DNA of 64,000 bases from Pseudoalteromonas sp. XI10 (GTDB taxonomy: Bacteria > Pseudomonadota > Gammaproteobacteria > Enterobacterales > Alteromonadaceae), in NCBI RefSeq assembly GCF_001469895.1, contig NZ_LOPY01000060.1:62001-126000 (forward strand), written 5' to 3'. The notes under the pieces were generated by a model, which saw nothing but the letters and a program-made list of their open reading frames with translations, had not been told where the DNA came from and did not search any database. Below are positions 17,502 to 28,820 of this stretch, in pieces. How positions within the stretch are numbered: position 1 is the first letter of the stretch; each line of letters begins with the position of its first letter. A program made the translations under genes and the position numbers.

Positions 17502-17527
17502 AAAAAAGCCGCAAAAGCGGCTTTTTT
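17502..17527 (-). terminator. Intrinsic terminator between accA and tilS
   Basis: AAAAAAGCCGC and GCGGCTTTTTT form a tight hairpin with a 4-base loop and T-tracts on both strands. It ends the lpxB-rnhB-dnaE-accA transcript, so tilS needs its own promoter or readthrough. Confidence 0.85.
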
Positions 17528-17543
17528 CAATTTTAAGCTGTGT

Positions 17544-18500
17544 TTAGCAGTAGCCAAACGACATTAAACGTTTGTAACGCTGATCAAGCATTTCATCTAG
17601 TGAAAGGCCTTGTAAGTCAGCTAGGTCACGCTTAAGTTGGTTTTTAAGGTTACGCGCCATCGCATCGTAATTACGATGTGCGCCACCAAGTGGCTCATCA
17701 ATTACGTTGTTGATTAAATCAAGCTCTTTAACACGTGCAGCTGTTACACCCATGGCTTCTGCTGCTAATGGTGCTTTATCTGCACTTTTCCATAAGATTG
17801 ATGCACAACCTTCTGGCGAAATTACAGAGTAAGTGCTGTATTGCAACATGTTAACGCGGTCGCCCACACCAATTGCTAATGCACCACCAGAACCACCTTC
17901 ACCGATAACAGTACAGATAGTTGGTACTTTCAACGCGGCCATAACTTTAAGGTTACGCGCAATTGCTTCACTTTGACCACGCTCTTCAGCGCCAACACCT
18001 GGGTATGCACCTGGGGTGTCGATAAATGTCATAATTGGCATTTTGAAACGCTCAGCCATTTCCATTAAGCGTAATGCTTTACGGTAACCCTCTGGCTTTG
18101 GCATACCAAAGTTGCGTTTAATTTTTTCAGCCGTGTCACGCCCTTTTTGTTGGCCAATAACCATCACTGGTTGACCTTCAAAACGTGCAACACCACCTAA
18201 AATAGCTGGGTCGTTAGCAAAAGTACGGTCGCCTGCTAGTTCGTCAAATTCCGTGAAAATGCGCTCGATGTAATCACGAGTATAAGGACGCAACGGATGA
18301 CGGGCTAACTGAGAAACCTGCCAAGCACCTAATTCAGAGAAAATTTTCTCTTTCATTTCAGCACTTTTCTCTTTTAATCGACTGACTTCCTCTTCTAATC
18401 CAAGGTCTAATTCGCCAGCGCGGCTTACATTTTGTAATTCTTCAATTTTTGCTTCTAATTCTGCGATTGGAAGCTCAAAATCAAGATAATTGAGGCTCAT
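17544..18500 (-). CDS. accA: Acetyl-CoA carboxylase carboxyltransferase subunit alpha
   Basis: 318 residues, the usual family length. AccA pairs with AccD to move the carboxyl group from biotin to acetyl-CoA, making malonyl-CoA for fatty acid synthesis. Seen: the N-terminal helix [17 protein letters not shown], the crotonase-like core with [20 protein letters not shown], and the oxyanion glycine loop [17 protein letters not shown]. It is the last gene of lpxB-rnhB-dnaE-accA, 16 bases after dnaE, and is followed by a strong terminator. Confidence 0.98.
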   Translation of the reverse strand: MSLNYLDFELPIAELEAKIEELQNVSRAGELDLGLEEEVSRLKEKSAEMKEKIFSELGAWQVSQLARHPLRPYTRDYIERIFTEFDELAGDRTFANDPAILGGVARFEGQPVMVIGQQKGRDTAEKIKRNFGMPKPEGYRKALRLMEMAERFKMPIMTFIDTPGAYPGVGAEERGQSEAIARNLKVMAALKVPTICTVIGEGGSGGALAIGVGDRVNMLQYSTYSVISPEGCASILWKSADKAPLAAEAMGVTAARVKELDLINNVIDEPLGGAHRNYDAMARNLKNQLKRDLADLQGLSLDEMLDQRYKRLMSFGYC

Positions 18501-18516
18501 GCTCTAAACTACCTAA

Positions 18517-21500
18517 TTAATTAAATTCTAGTTCTACATCTTGCGCCGCCATCAGCGATAACTTATGAATTAAGTCATCACTCGGCGTAACACACCATTC
18601 GGTTCCTAAGGTAATCTCAGCCAACGCATCCGGACGTTGATAGAATACTTTAATAGGACAAGTACCAAACTTATAAGGTTCCAGTACTTTTTGTAAATTA
18701 TCGAAGAAGTTCGCCTCGATCTGCACCATATTCAAGGTCATTTTAATCGCTTTTATACGTTTTTCTCGCGCCTGTGCGATGGTGCATATGTCTCTAGCGG
18801 TCATTGTAATGCCACCAGAGAAGTTATCAAAGCTGACCTGTCCAGATATTACCAAGATATTGTTTACTTGCAGCAAATCTTGGTACATTTCAAACTGTTC
18901 TGGGAATAAGCGTACATCAATACGGGCACTCTTGTCATCTAAAGTTACAAGGCCCCATCGATTTCCCTTTTTGTTTATTAAGGTACGAGCAGAGATCACT
19001 AAGCCTGCAGCCGTTGACTGCACATCGCGGTTAGTGGGTTGTAAATCGACCAGCCTTCCTGACGTATAATGCTTTAACTCTTTACGATACTGGTTAATTG
19101 GGTGGCCAGTTAAATACAGACCTAAAGTTTCTTTCTCACCATCTAGCCACTCATTGTCGGTTAAATCTGTGGCTTTGATAAATGCTTGTTCAACTTCATC
19201 TGGCTCTGTAGCAAGTAATCCAAATAAATCTGCCTGCCCTAGTGACTCAGCCTTATGATGCTGATCGGCTGCTCGCATGGCATCTTTTAAGCTTGCTAAT
19301 AAGGTTGCACGACCAGGTTGGGTTTTATCTGGGCCAAGTTGATCGAGCGCTCCGGCATAAATAAGCTTTTCAACAACTCGCTTGTTTAAACGCTTTAAGT
19401 CAACACGGGCACAAAAATCAAATAAGTCCTTAAACGGGCCACCTTCGCTACGGGCTTCTAGAATAGCTTCAACAGGCGCCTCACCAACCCCTTTAATGGC
19501 ACCGATACCGTAAACAATTTCACCTTGTAGATTAACCGTAAACTTGTACTCACCGGCATTTACATCCGGCGGTAACAAGGTCAGTTTCATATTTTCACAT
19601 TCATCTACCAAGGTAACAATTTTATCGGTGTTATCCATATCCGCTGACATTACCGCAGCCATAAACTCTGCTGGGTAGTGAGTTTTCATCCACAGCGTTT
19701 GATACGACACTAAAGCATAAGCAGCTGAGTGAGATTTGTTAAAACCATAACCTGCGAACTTCTCTACCAAGTCGAAGATTTTCATTGCAAGTTCGCCGTC
19801 AATTCCGTTATTAACAGCTCCTTCTTCGAAGGTTGAACGTTGCTTTGCCATCTCCTCTGGCTTTTTCTTACCCATCGCACGACGCAGCATGTCAGCGCCA
19901 CCTAGCGTATAACCAGCCAGTACCTGGGCAATCTGCATTACCTGTTCTTGATAAAGAATGATACCGTAGGTCGGTTCTAGAATGGGTATCAAGCTATCGT
20001 GTTGCCACTGCACATCAGGATAAGATAACTCTTCGCGACCATGCTTACGGTCGATAAAGTTATCTACCATGCCTGATTGCAATGGACCAGGGCGGAATAG
20101 CGCTACCAGTGCGATCATATCTTCGAAGCAGTCGGGTTTTAGACGACGAATAAGGTCTTTCATACCACGAGATTCTAACTGGAATACCGCGGTGGTTTCG
20201 GCGCGTAGCAGTAACTCAATACTTGGCTTATCATCAAGTGGAATAGCGTTGATATCAACCGGCTCTTTACCCTCTCGGGCTAAGCGCTCGTTAGTCATAT
20301 CAATTGCCCATTGCAAGATGGTAAGTGTTCTAAGACCTAAGAAGTCAAACTTAACTAAACCCGCCGTCTCAACGTCGTTTTTATCAAATTGCGTTACCGG
20401 GAATTTACCTTCATCATCACAATACAGAGCAGCAAAGTCAGTGATAGTGGTTGGTGATATTACAACACCACCAGCGTGTTTACCGGCGTTACGTGTACAG
20501 CCTTCAAGGATGCGACACATATCAATAAGCTCTTTGACCTCTTCATCACCGTCGTAGGCTTCTTGTAAACGAGGCTCAACATCAAACGCTTTAGCCAAGG
20601 TCATGCCCGGATCGCCCGGTACTAGTTTAGAAATACGATCAACAAAGCCGTAAGGGTGACCAAGTACACGGCCTACGTCACGGATAACCGCTTTTGCAGC
20701 CATGGTACCAAAGGTAATGATCTGAGATACCGCGTCACGGCCATAAAGCGCCGCTACGTGATCAATTACCTCATCACGCCTATCCATACAGAAATCGACG
20801 TCGAAATCGGGCATTGAGATACGTTCTGGGTTCAAGAAACGTTCGAATAGTAAGTCAAATTCGAGTGGATCGAGGTCGGTGATCTTCAGTGCATAAGCAA
20901 CCAATGAACCGGCACCAGAACCACGCCCTGGACCTACCGGAATATTGTTATCTTTACTCCACTGAATGAACTCCATTACGATCAAGAAGTAACCTGGGAA
21001 ACCCATTTGGTTGATTACGTCGAGCTCTATTTTCAGACGCTCATCATACTCGCCACGTTTTTCTTTACGCTCTTGCTCATCGGGGAATAAAAACTGTAAA
21101 CGCTCTTCAAGGCCATCTTCAGAGACCTTAACCAAGAAGTCTTCAATTTTCAGCGAACCGGTTGGGTAATCTGGTAAGAAGTAAGTCCCGAGCTGCACGG
21201 TCACATTACAGCGCTTAGCAATTTCAACGGTGTTTTCTAACGCTTCAGGAATATCGCTAAATAGCTCAGCCATTTGCTCTGCTGTTTTAAGATATTGCTG
21301 CTCAGAAAAACGTTTTGGTCTACGTTTATCTTCTAAGGTGTAACCGTCATGGATTGCCACGCGGATTTCATGGGCTTCAAAGTTTTCTGGTTTTAAAAAC
21401 ACCACTTCGTTAGTAGCCACCACAGGTAACTGCTCTTTTGTAGCAAGCTCAACAGCTAGGTGTAAATAGTCTTCTTCTAAAGCACGTTCCGTACGAATAA

Positions 21501-22008
21501 GCTCAATATAATAATGATCGCTAAAATGTTGCTTATAAAAACTAACAACCGATTCAATAAGACCTGGGTTACCCTTTAATAGGGCTTTACCTAAGTCGCC
21601 ATCTTTAGCGCCAGATAATAAAATTAGGCCATTTTTGTGCTCCACCAGCCATTCACGGTCAACCACCGGGCGGTGAAATAGATGTCCACGCTGGTACGCT
21701 TTAGAGATCAATAAAGTAAGGTTTTTATAGCCTTCGTTATCTTTCGCTAAGATGGTAATTCGGCTAGGTTCATCTTCAAATTCAGGGCTTCTTAACCAAA
21801 AGTCTGCGCCAACAATAGGCTTAATACCAGCGCTATGGGCAGCGCCATAAAAACGCACCAAACCACATAAGTTCATCTGATCGGTGATAGCCAATGCAGG
21901 CATTTGCAGCTCTTCAGCTTTAGCGACAATTGGCTTAGTTTTAGCTAGGCCATCCACCATTGAGAAATCTGAGTGAACACGTAAGTGAACAAATTGTGGC
22001 GCAGGCAT
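18517..22008 (-). CDS. dnaE: DNA polymerase III subunit alpha
   Basis: 1163 residues, the replicative polymerase catalytic subunit of DnaE1 type. The order is: PHP domain ([18 protein letters not shown]), palm with catalytic Asp pair in [17 protein letters not shown], fingers with [16 protein letters not shown] before it, the helix-hairpin region, an OB fold (about 1000-1080; [20 protein letters not shown]) and a tau-binding C-terminus. The start ATG overlaps the rnhB stop by one base (TAATG), so translation is coupled. Confidence 0.98.
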   Translation of the reverse strand: MPAPQFVHLRVHSDFSMVDGLAKTKPIVAKAEELQMPALAITDQMNLCGLVRFYGAAHSAGIKPIVGADFWLRSPEFEDEPSRITILAKDNEGYKNLTLLISKAYQRGHLFHRPVVDREWLVEHKNGLILLSGAKDGDLGKALLKGNPGLIESVVSFYKQHFSDHYYIELIRTERALEEDYLHLAVELATKEQLPVVATNEVVFLKPENFEAHEIRVAIHDGYTLEDKRRPKRFSEQQYLKTAEQMAELFSDIPEALENTVEIAKRCNVTVQLGTYFLPDYPTGSLKIEDFLVKVSEDGLEERLQFLFPDEQERKEKRGEYDERLKIELDVINQMGFPGYFLIVMEFIQWSKDNNIPVGPGRGSGAGSLVAYALKITDLDPLEFDLLFERFLNPERISMPDFDVDFCMDRRDEVIDHVAALYGRDAVSQIITFGTMAAKAVIRDVGRVLGHPYGFVDRISKLVPGDPGMTLAKAFDVEPRLQEAYDGDEEVKELIDMCRILEGCTRNAGKHAGGVVISPTTITDFAALYCDDEGKFPVTQFDKNDVETAGLVKFDFLGLRTLTILQWAIDMTNERLAREGKEPVDINAIPLDDKPSIELLLRAETTAVFQLESRGMKDLIRRLKPDCFEDMIALVALFRPGPLQSGMVDNFIDRKHGREELSYPDVQWQHDSLIPILEPTYGIILYQEQVMQIAQVLAGYTLGGADMLRRAMGKKKPEEMAKQRSTFEEGAVNNGIDGELAMKIFDLVEKFAGYGFNKSHSAAYALVSYQTLWMKTHYPAEFMAAVMSADMDNTDKIVTLVDECENMKLTLLPPDVNAGEYKFTVNLQGEIVYGIGAIKGVGEAPVEAILEARSEGGPFKDLFDFCARVDLKRLNKRVVEKLIYAGALDQLGPDKTQPGRATLLASLKDAMRAADQHHKAESLGQADLFGLLATEPDEVEQAFIKATDLTDNEWLDGEKETLGLYLTGHPINQYRKELKHYTSGRLVDLQPTNRDVQSTAAGLVISARTLINKKGNRWGLVTLDDKSARIDVRLFPEQFEMYQDLLQVNNILVISGQVSFDNFSGGITMTARDICTIAQAREKRIKAIKMTLNMVQIEANFFDNLQKVLEPYKFGTCPIKVFYQRPDALAEITLGTEWCVTPSDDLIHKLSLMAAQDVELEFN

Positions 22009-22613
22009 TACAGTTGCTCTCCTTTTAACGCCAAAATGCGCTGAACAGGTTTAAAGCTTTTACGATGCTCTGCAATAGCACCGTATTGTTCAAGTGCTGC
22101 AAAGTGTGCCTTAGTTGGATAACCCTTATGGCCTGCAAAACCATAGTCAGGGTAACGCTTATCAAGCTCAATCATTTCATCATCACGAGCAACTTTCGCT
22201 AGAATAGATGCCGCTGAAATCTCTTCGACTAGGCTATCGCCTTTTACTACCGCCTGTGCTGGCACAGTTAATTGGCTAGGCACACGGTTACCATCAATAA
22301 AGACAAACTCAGGCTTTACACTTAAGCCTTCAACCGCGCGGCTCATCGCGAGCATAGTGGCATGCAAAATATTTAACTCATCAATCTCGCTTGGACTACA
22401 ACGACCAATAGCATAGCACAGGGCTTTTTCTTTTATTTCTGCCGCTAATAATTGACGTTTTTTGTCTGATAACTTTTTAGAATCTGCTAACCCTGCAATA
22501 GGCTTATTTGGGTCCAATATTACCGCAGCGGTAACAACATCCCCCACTAATGGACCACGGCCAACTTCATCTACACCAGCAATATAATTAACATTCGGTC
22601 GTTCAATTTGCAT
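22008..22613 (-). CDS. rnhB: Ribonuclease HII
   Basis: 201 residues. RNase HII nicks 5' of ribonucleotides in DNA and removes RNA from hybrids. The first acidic pair is in [19 protein letters not shown], with further catalytic acids in VFIDGNRVP and in [10 protein letters not shown]. The C-terminus [14 protein letters not shown] is typical. It overlaps lpxB by 11 bases and dnaE by one, as in E. coli. Confidence 0.97.
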   Translation of the reverse strand: MQIERPNVNYIAGVDEVGRGPLVGDVVTAAVILDPNKPIAGLADSKKLSDKKRQLLAAEIKEKALCYAIGRCSPSEIDELNILHATMLAMSRAVEGLSVKPEFVFIDGNRVPSQLTVPAQAVVKGDSLVEEISAASILAKVARDDEMIELDKRYPDYGFAGHKGYPTKAHFAALEQYGAIAEHRKSFKPVQRILALKGEQL

Positions 22614-23760
22614 TTAGTAACTCCGCGACTGCTGCTGCAGCTTGTTCATTGGCATTTAATTTAATGTCTTTATGTATGGCTAAAAAGCGCGCTTTTAGTT
22701 CGCTGTTATCAGTATTAAGCATAGGTGTTAACGCTGCTGATAGGTTTTCAACATTACACTCAGTTTGTAAGTATTCTGGAACGAGTTCTTCATCGGCTAA
22801 TAAATTAGGCAACGAGAAATACTTAATGTTAAAAGTGAATAAGGTTTTGAAAATCCAGTAACTCAGTGGCTTAATTTTGTAGCCCACAACCATCGGCTTT
22901 TTATACAGCATACCTTCAAGCGTTGCGGTTCCTGAGGCAAGTAAAATGGCATCAGCGGCTTGCATTGCAAGATTTGACTGACCATCCAATAATTGTAGTT
23001 TTAGATCAGGAGCTGTTTTTTCTAAAATCTCACAAAACTGAGCTTTTCGTTTTTCATTGACTAACGGCACCACAATTTTGAGTTCAGGGTTTTGCGCTTG
23101 CAGTTTAGCCGCTGTTTCAATGTAGGTTTCGCTTAAAAGCCCTACTTCAGAACCTCGGCTACCTGGTAGTAATGCAAGCACTTTATCAGTGTGTGCTAAA
23201 CCTAGTTGGTTACGAGCCTCGGTTTGGTCGTGCTCAAGGGCAATATCATCAGCCAAAGTATGACCCACAAAGGTACAAGGTACATCGTGCTTATCGTAAA
23301 AGGCTTTTTCGAACGGTAAAAGTGCCAGCACTAAATTAGTGGCGGCACTGATTTTATGAATACGTTTTTCGCGCCACGCCCACACTGACGGGCTAACATA
23401 TTGTACTGTTTTGATGCCCGCCTCTTTTAGCGGCTTTTCGACACGTAAGTTAAAGTCAGGGGCATCGATACCAATAAATACATCTGGTGGGTTGTCGATA
23501 AAATGCTGCACCAATTGTTTGCGTATTTTTAGTAGGCGCGGTAATCGGCCAAGTACTTCAACTAGGCCCATTACAGATAATTCGTCCATATCGAATAATG
23601 TCTTACAGCCAGCCGCTTGCATACGCGGGCCTGCAATCCCTTCAAATATGGCATCCGGAAAACGGCGTTTAAGTGCTTTTACTAGCCCTTCACCTAAAAT
23701 ATCACCTGATAACTCACCTGCCACCAAGGCAATACGTAACGGCTTTGTTTGTTCTTTCAT
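22603..23760 (-). CDS. lpxB: Lipid-A-disaccharide synthase
   Basis: 385 residues. LpxB joins UDP-2,3-diacylglucosamine to lipid X at the inner leaflet of the inner membrane. Seen: [20 protein letters not shown] at the start, [53 protein letters not shown] and [21 protein letters not shown], all family signatures of GT19. The ATG at 23760 aligns with family starts; a GTG nine codons earlier opens the longest frame. In E. coli lpxB follows lpxA directly; here the cyd cluster and an rlpA-like gene lie between them, so lpxB is the first gene of its transcript and must have its own promoter in 23761-24074, which I could not pin down. Confidence 0.97.
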   Translation of the reverse strand: MKEQTKPLRIALVAGELSGDILGEGLVKALKRRFPDAIFEGIAGPRMQAAGCKTLFDMDELSVMGLVEVLGRLPRLLKIRKQLVQHFIDNPPDVFIGIDAPDFNLRVEKPLKEAGIKTVQYVSPSVWAWREKRIHKISAATNLVLALLPFEKAFYDKHDVPCTFVGHTLADDIALEHDQTEARNQLGLAHTDKVLALLPGSRGSEVGLLSETYIETAAKLQAQNPELKIVVPLVNEKRKAQFCEILEKTAPDLKLQLLDGQSNLAMQAADAILLASGTATLEGMLYKKPMVVGYKIKPLSYWIFKTLFTFNIKYFSLPNLLADEELVPEYLQTECNVENLSAALTPMLNTDNSELKARFLAIHKDIKLNANEQAAAAVAELLNAN

Positions 23761-24074
23761 TCGTTGATAATTCGCAACTTTTGGCACTAATAAAAACGAG
23801 TTTACCGTGTTTTAGCAGTCGGATAAATGTCACAGAGTTAATAAATACTAGAAATCGAAATTAGCCTGCCTACTTGCTCATTGGTTGAGCATTTATTTGC
23901 GTGTGTAGCCTGCAGGTTTACTAGCGACTATCTAAAAAGAGCTTAAAAAAGAATAAAATAAGCCATAGCAAAACGGCTTTTTATAACGATTAAATATTTG
24001 AAACTTTAGAGCTTTATCTCTAATCTGTAGAAAAGGTGAGCAGGATTAATTCATCTTTATTTCGTATTTTCCTA

Positions 24075-24102
24075 TTGACTAAAATGAATACAGGTTTAAT
24101 AT
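24075..24102 (+). promoter_or_regulatory. Candidate promoter of the cyd operon
   Basis: TTGACT (24075-24080), a 16-bp spacer and TAATAT (24097-24102), about 80 bases before cydA. The -35 overlaps TTGAC-N4-ATGAA, which fits an FNR half-consensus pair (TTGAT-N4-ATCAA) at 8 of 10 positions. FNR or ArcA control of bd oxidase is known in E. coli; here it is only suggested. The rest of 23761-24074 shows no gene. Confidence 0.5.
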
Positions 24103-24108
24103 TCACAA

Positions 24109-24130
24109 AGTTTCAATAATTACTGAAACT
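24109..24130 (+). promoter_or_regulatory. Perfect inverted repeat in the cydA leader
   Basis: AGTTTCA (24109-24115) and TGAAACT (24124-24130) are exact reverse complements separated by 8 bases, lying just past the predicted start of transcription of cydA. It could be an operator or an RNA hairpin; there is no U-tract to make it a terminator. Confidence 0.45.
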
Positions 24131-24182
24131 TCATAATCAATATTTGTCGTGTCTACCGCACCCGCTAACAAGGAGCTAAACA

Positions 24183-25769
24183 ATGATAGATGAAACATTT
24201 GTGGATCTATCGCGATTGCAATTTGCAATCACTGCCCTATTTCACTTCCTATTTGTTCCCCTTACCTTAGGTATGACGTGGATTTTAGTGATCATGGAAT
24301 CCGTTTACGTGATGACAGGTCGCGAAATTTATCGTGATATGACTAAGTTCTGGGGTAAGTTGTTTGGTATTAACTTTGCGATTGGTGTGGCGACAGGTCT
24401 AACCATGGAGTTTGAGTTTGGTACCAACTGGTCTTATTACTCTCACTATGTGGGCGATATATTTGGCGCACCGCTAGCGATTGAAGGCTTAATGGCTTTC
24501 TTCTTAGAATCAACCTTTGTTGGTATGTTCTTTTTAGGCTGGGAGCGTTTGAGTAAACGTCAGCATCTAGGTGCTACCTTCTTAATGGCATTAGGGACTA
24601 ACTTATCTGCGTTATGGATTTTAGTAGCAAATGGTTGGATGCAAAACCCAGTAGGTGCTGAATTTAACTACCAAACCATGCGCATGGAAATGACTAGCTT
24701 TGCTGAATTGGTATTTAACCCAGTCGCACAGGTTAAGTTTATTCATACCGTATCAGCAGGTTATGTTGCAGCATCTATGTTTGTACTTGGTATTAGTAGC
24801 TGGTACATCTTAAAAGGTCGCGACCTTGCTTTTGCTAAGCGTTCGTTCTCGGTTGCTTCAGGGTTTGGTTTAGCGTCTATTCTTTGTGTTATTTTACTTG
24901 GTGATGAATCTGGCTACGAAGTTGGCGAAGTGCAAAAAGTCAAACTCGCAACTATTGAAGCTGAGTGGCATACCGAAGAAGCCCCTGCCGCATTTACTTT
25001 AGTTGGTATTCCTGACTCAGAAGAACAAGTAACCCATGCCGCTGTAAAAATCCCTTATGCACTTGGCATCATTGCTACTCGCTCTATTGACGAGCAAGTA
25101 ACGGGTATTAAAGATCTTGAAAAGCAGCACGAAGAACGTATTCGTAACGGTATGATTGCATACGAATACTTAGAAAAGCTTCGTGGCGGTGAAGACACAC
25201 CAGAAAACATTGCAAAGTTCGATACCTTAAAAGACGACCTTGGCTATGGTTTACTACTTAAGCGCTACACTCCTAACGTGGTAGATGCAACAGAAGAGCA
25301 CATTCAAAAAGCAGTGAAAGACTCAATCCCTCAAGTCGGCCCTATGTTCTGGTCATTTAGAATCATGGTTGGCTGTGGCGTGATCATGCTTGGTGTATTC
25401 GTCCTCGCATTTTATTACAACGCACACCGCATTATTGAGCAAAAGCGCTGGTTATTATGGGCTGCGGTATGGAGTATTCCTCTGCCTTGGATTGCCATTG
25501 AATTTGGTTGGATTGTTGCGGAATACGGCCGCCAACCGTGGGCAATTTCGGAAATCTTACCGACCTTCTTGGCAACCTCGTCACTCACGGTGAATGACTT
25601 ATTGATTAGTATTACTGGTTTCTTAGTTTTCTATACAGGTCTTGCTGCTGTAGAAGGCTGGCTGATGCTGCGCTTTATTAAACAAGGCCCAAGCTCACTT
25701 CATACCGGTAAATATCACCATGAACTTGCTAAAGCGGATTCACTTGCAAGCCAAGGAGCTCAGTCATGA
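24183..25769 (+). CDS. cydA: Cytochrome bd quinol oxidase subunit I
   Basis: 528 residues, close to the E. coli long-Q-loop form. CydA holds hemes b558, b595 and d and oxidises quinol. The N-terminal [22 protein letters not shown] includes the heme ligand His (residue 21), followed by [25 protein letters not shown]. The periplasmic Q-loop ([20 protein letters not shown] onward) is long, with a conserved C-terminal core [11 protein letters not shown] holding the Met heme ligand, and [14 protein letters not shown] good Shine-Dalgarno (AAGGAGC) precedes the ATG. It overlaps cydB by 4 bases. Confidence 0.98.
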   Translation: MIDETFVDLSRLQFAITALFHFLFVPLTLGMTWILVIMESVYVMTGREIYRDMTKFWGKLFGINFAIGVATGLTMEFEFGTNWSYYSHYVGDIFGAPLAIEGLMAFFLESTFVGMFFLGWERLSKRQHLGATFLMALGTNLSALWILVANGWMQNPVGAEFNYQTMRMEMTSFAELVFNPVAQVKFIHTVSAGYVAASMFVLGISSWYILKGRDLAFAKRSFSVASGFGLASILCVILLGDESGYEVGEVQKVKLATIEAEWHTEEAPAAFTLVGIPDSEEQVTHAAVKIPYALGIIATRSIDEQVTGIKDLEKQHEERIRNGMIAYEYLEKLRGGEDTPENIAKFDTLKDDLGYGLLLKRYTPNVVDATEEHIQKAVKDSIPQVGPMFWSFRIMVGCGVIMLGVFVLAFYYNAHRIIEQKRWLLWAAVWSIPLPWIAIEFGWIVAEYGRQPWAISEILPTFLATSSLTVNDLLISITGFLVFYTGLAAVEGWLMLRFIKQGPSSLHTGKYHHELAKADSLASQGAQS

Positions 25770-26905
25770 TTTTTGATTACGAAACACTAAAACTAATCTG
25801 GTGGCTGTTAATTGGTGTCTTACTGATTGGCTTTGCAGTGACCGATGGTATGGACATGGGTGTGGCAATTTTGCTTCGCCTAGTTGGTAAAACAGATGTT
25901 GAGCGCCGTACAGTTATTAACACCATTGGCGCTCACTGGGATGGTAACCAAGTTTGGTTCATCACCGCTGGGGGTGCACTGTTTGCTGCTTGGCCTATGG
26001 TATACGCGGCCGCTTTCTCTGGCTTTTACTTTGCTATGATGCTGGTGTTATTTGCGTTATTTTTCAGACCGCTTGGTTTTGATTATCGCTCAAAAATAGA
26101 TTCACCGCGCTGGCGTAATAACTGGGATTGGGGCCTATTTGCTGGCAGCTTTATTCCTGCTTTAGTATTTGGTGTGGCATTTGGTAACTTATTACTGGGC
26201 GTGCCTTATCATATCGACGACCTACTGCGTGTCAGTTATCAAGGTTCATTCTTTGCGTTATTAAACCCGTTTGCCATTGTTGTTGGCTTAGTGAGTGTAC
26301 TAATGCTGGTTGGTCATGCAGGCATGTGGTTACAGCTTCGTACTGATGCAGAGGTTGCTAAACGCTCAGCACAATATGGTCAATATGCACTGATGGCGTT
26401 TATTGTATTGTTTGCCTTAGCTGGTGTGTGGGTATCACAAATTGACGGATATAAAATCGTTAGCATGGGCGATACCCAAGGTTTTGCAAACCCGTTGGCT
26501 AAAACAGTCACGCAGGCACCGGGTGCATGGCTTGATAACTATACAAAAATGCCATTAACCATGCTGTTTCCTGCCCTTGCATTCGTGATGGCGGCACTGG
26601 CGATTGTGTTATCTAAATTACAAAAACCAGCAATGGCATTGGCTGCGTCAAGCTTAATGCTTGCAGGCGTGATCTTAACTGCGGGTATGTCAATGTTCCC
26701 GTTTGTGATGCCTTCGAGCAACAACCCAAATATTAGTTTAACTATGTGGGATGCTGTTTCGAGCCATATGACACTTAACGTGATGTTTATCGCTGCGGTT
26801 ATTTTTGTACCACTTATTCTTATTTACACAACATGGTGTTATGTGAAGATGTGGCGCAAAGTAACGATTAGTGAAATTGAAAACAACACTCACGGTAGCT
26901 ATTAA
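25766..26905 (+). CDS. cydB: Cytochrome bd quinol oxidase subunit II
   Basis: 379 residues with about nine membrane helices. CydB is the heme-free structural partner of CydA. The N-terminus [28 protein letters not shown], seen as its parts [17 protein letters not shown] and MDMGVAILL, is characteristic, as is [18 protein letters not shown]. Overlap with cydA (ATGA) implies translational coupling. It is followed after 12 bases by cydX. Confidence 0.98.
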   Translation: MIFDYETLKLIWWLLIGVLLIGFAVTDGMDMGVAILLRLVGKTDVERRTVINTIGAHWDGNQVWFITAGGALFAAWPMVYAAAFSGFYFAMMLVLFALFFRPLGFDYRSKIDSPRWRNNWDWGLFAGSFIPALVFGVAFGNLLLGVPYHIDDLLRVSYQGSFFALLNPFAIVVGLVSVLMLVGHAGMWLQLRTDAEVAKRSAQYGQYALMAFIVLFALAGVWVSQIDGYKIVSMGDTQGFANPLAKTVTQAPGAWLDNYTKMPLTMLFPALAFVMAALAIVLSKLQKPAMALAASSLMLAGVILTAGMSMFPFVMPSSNNPNISLTMWDAVSSHMTLNVMFIAAVIFVPLILIYTTWCYVKMWRKVTISEIENNTHGSY

Positions 26906-26917
26906 GGAGATTTAAAT

Positions 26918-27070
26918 ATGTGGTATTTTGCCTGGATTTTAGGTGTTCTATTAGCCTGTACACTTGGGGTGATCAACGTAATGTGGTACGAATTTCACCA
27001 ACATAAAGATTCGATTGCTGATGATGAGCTAGAGCTATACGCGAGACTCAAAAACACCGATGACAACTAA
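26918..27070 (+). CDS. cydX: Cytochrome bd accessory subunit CydX
   Basis: A 50-residue single-helix protein, MWYFAWILGVLLACTLGV followed by INVMWYEFH and an acidic tail. It matches the CydX/YbgT family, where the N-terminal MWYFAWILG is nearly invariant. The E. coli protein (37 residues) stabilises the CydAB heme sites. An AAGGAG site lies 7 bases upstream. The stop is 11 bases inside the start of cydD, so translation of the oxidase genes runs straight into the assembly transporter. Confidence 0.95.
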   Translation: MWYFAWILGVLLACTLGVINVMWYEFHQHKDSIADDELELYARLKNTDDN

Positions 27071-28820
27071 ACCCCGACCAAATCGCGCGCAGCAGCAAAC
27101 GCTGCGCGCTTTTTTAAAGCAGTATAGCCAGTCCGCTTCAGGGCTTCTTAAATTAAGCATTAGTCTGGGCACACTCAACGCCCTATTAATGATTGCCTCT
27201 TGTTATCTTCTTGCAAACGCGGCTCATCAAGTCATGTTTGAACAAGCAAACTTGCAAGCCGTAAGCCCATTATTATGGCCGCTGGCAGGGCTAATTTTAG
27301 TTCGTGCTTTGTTGGTTACGCTAAGTGAACGCGTAAGTAACCTCGCCGCGTTAAAAATAAAAAACGTGATGCGTAATACACTGCTAGAAAAGCTCAGCAA
27401 ACTGGGGCCAGCCTACAGTGAACAGAAAGGTCACGGCGCAACACTTAACACCTTACATAATGGGGTGGAAGCACTGCATCAATATTACGCCAACTACATT
27501 CCAAGCGTGGCTTACAGTGCGCTTATTCCATTAGCGATATTGGTGGTGATTTTTCCAACCGATTACAAAGCAGGCCTCATTTTCCTTTTAACAGCCCCGC
27601 TTATCCCCTTTTTTATGATTTTAGTGGGCCATAAAGCTGAGCAGTTAAACCAAGAACGCTGGCAACAACTGGCGGTACTTGGTAATTACTTTTTTGACCG
27701 ATTACAAGGCCTGACTCAACTCAAGCTCTTTAATGCAACCAAGCGTGAGCTAAATAGCATCAGCCAGATTTCTGATGATTACCGTGGAGCAACCATGGGT
27801 GTATTGAAAGTCGCCTTTTTATCGTCTTTCGCCCTTGAGTTTTTAGCCACCATTAGTGTCGCCCTTGTTGCCGTTATCATTGGCTTTAGATTATTTTTTG
27901 GTACGCTCGATTTTGCCACTGGATTTGTGGTGTTACTACTGGCCCCTGAGTTTTACTTACCACTTAGACAAATGGGTACTCACTATCATGCAAAACTTGA
28001 AGGGATCAGTGCCGCTGCTGATATGGTCGACATAATCAATCAAAGTGACGCCGATGAACATTTGGGTACATCTAAACTTGAGTTTCCAATAAAACATATA
28101 CAGCTGAATGCGCTTACCTTTCATTACCCTGAAACAAACGAAGGGGTAACTGATATCAACTTAACCCTGCCAAGCTCAGGCTTAATTGCCTTTGTGGGTG
28201 AAAGTGGTTCAGGTAAAAGTACCTTGTTTGATTGCCTGTTAGGTTTTCATCATCAGGCCAATAGTGCCATTAGCATTAACGGGCAACCACTTAGTGATAC
28301 TGCATTAGCTAATTGGCAAGCACAGCTGGCTTGGATCCCACAACAAGCCACGTTATTTTATCGGACCGTTGCCGAAAACCTACGTTTAGCTAAACCCGAT
28401 GCAAGCCAAACAGAACTCGATGAAGCCGCAAATAAAGCAGGTGCACTTGAGTTTATTACTGCATTACCTGATGGCTTTGATACCTTGCTCGGTGAACAAG
28501 GAGAAGGCCTCTCAGGGGGGCAAAAGCAGCGCATAGCTCTTGCTCGTGCATTTTTGAAGAATGCCCCTGTGCTGATGCTAGACGAGCCTACCGCTCACTT
28601 AGACAGCCAAACAGAGCATTTAATCAACCAAGCAATCCGCGATTATGCAAAAGACCATTTAGTACTGGTTATTGCTCACCGACTGAATACGGTAAAACAC
28701 GCCGATAATATTTACGTTATGCAACAAGGTCACATTGTTGAATCTGGTCAGTACCAGCAACTGACTGAGCAAGCAGGCCTATTTGCTAAACTGGTGAGCC
28801 AAGGTGACGCCCATGCATAA
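27060..28820 (+). CDS. cydD: Cysteine/glutathione exporter subunit CydD (ABC)
   Basis: 586 residues, a type IV ABC half-transporter with six membrane helices (about 30-300) and an ATPase domain with Walker A FVGESGSGKSTLFD, signature LSGGQKQRIALARAF and Walker B APVLMLDEPTAHLD. CydDC exports reductant (Cys/GSH) to the periplasm and is needed to assemble cytochrome bd. In E. coli cydDC is unlinked from cydAB; here both follow one another, with cydD starting inside cydX. It overlaps cydC. Confidence 0.95.
   Translation: MTTKPRPNRAQQQTLRAFLKQYSQSASGLLKLSISLGTLNALLMIASCYLLANAAHQVMFEQANLQAVSPLLWPLAGLILVRALLVTLSERVSNLAALKIKNVMRNTLLEKLSKLGPAYSEQKGHGATLNTLHNGVEALHQYYANYIPSVAYSALIPLAILVVIFPTDYKAGLIFLLTAPLIPFFMILVGHKAEQLNQERWQQLAVLGNYFFDRLQGLTQLKLFNATKRELNSISQISDDYRGATMGVLKVAFLSSFALEFLATISVALVAVIIGFRLFFGTLDFATGFVVLLLAPEFYLPLRQMGTHYHAKLEGISAAADMVDIINQSDADEHLGTSKLEFPIKHIQLNALTFHYPETNEGVTDINLTLPSSGLIAFVGESGSGKSTLFDCLLGFHHQANSAISINGQPLSDTALANWQAQLAWIPQQATLFYRTVAENLRLAKPDASQTELDEAANKAGALEFITALPDGFDTLLGEQGEGLSGGQKQRIALARAFLKNAPVLMLDEPTAHLDSQTEHLINQAIRDYAKDHLVLVIAHRLNTVKHADNIYVMQQGHIVESGQYQQLTEQAGLFAKLVSQGDAHA

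Noticed and set aside
20069-20557. 162-codon plus-strand frame inside dnaE
   Set aside because: Antisense shadow of a conserved dnaE segment with no ribosome-binding site.
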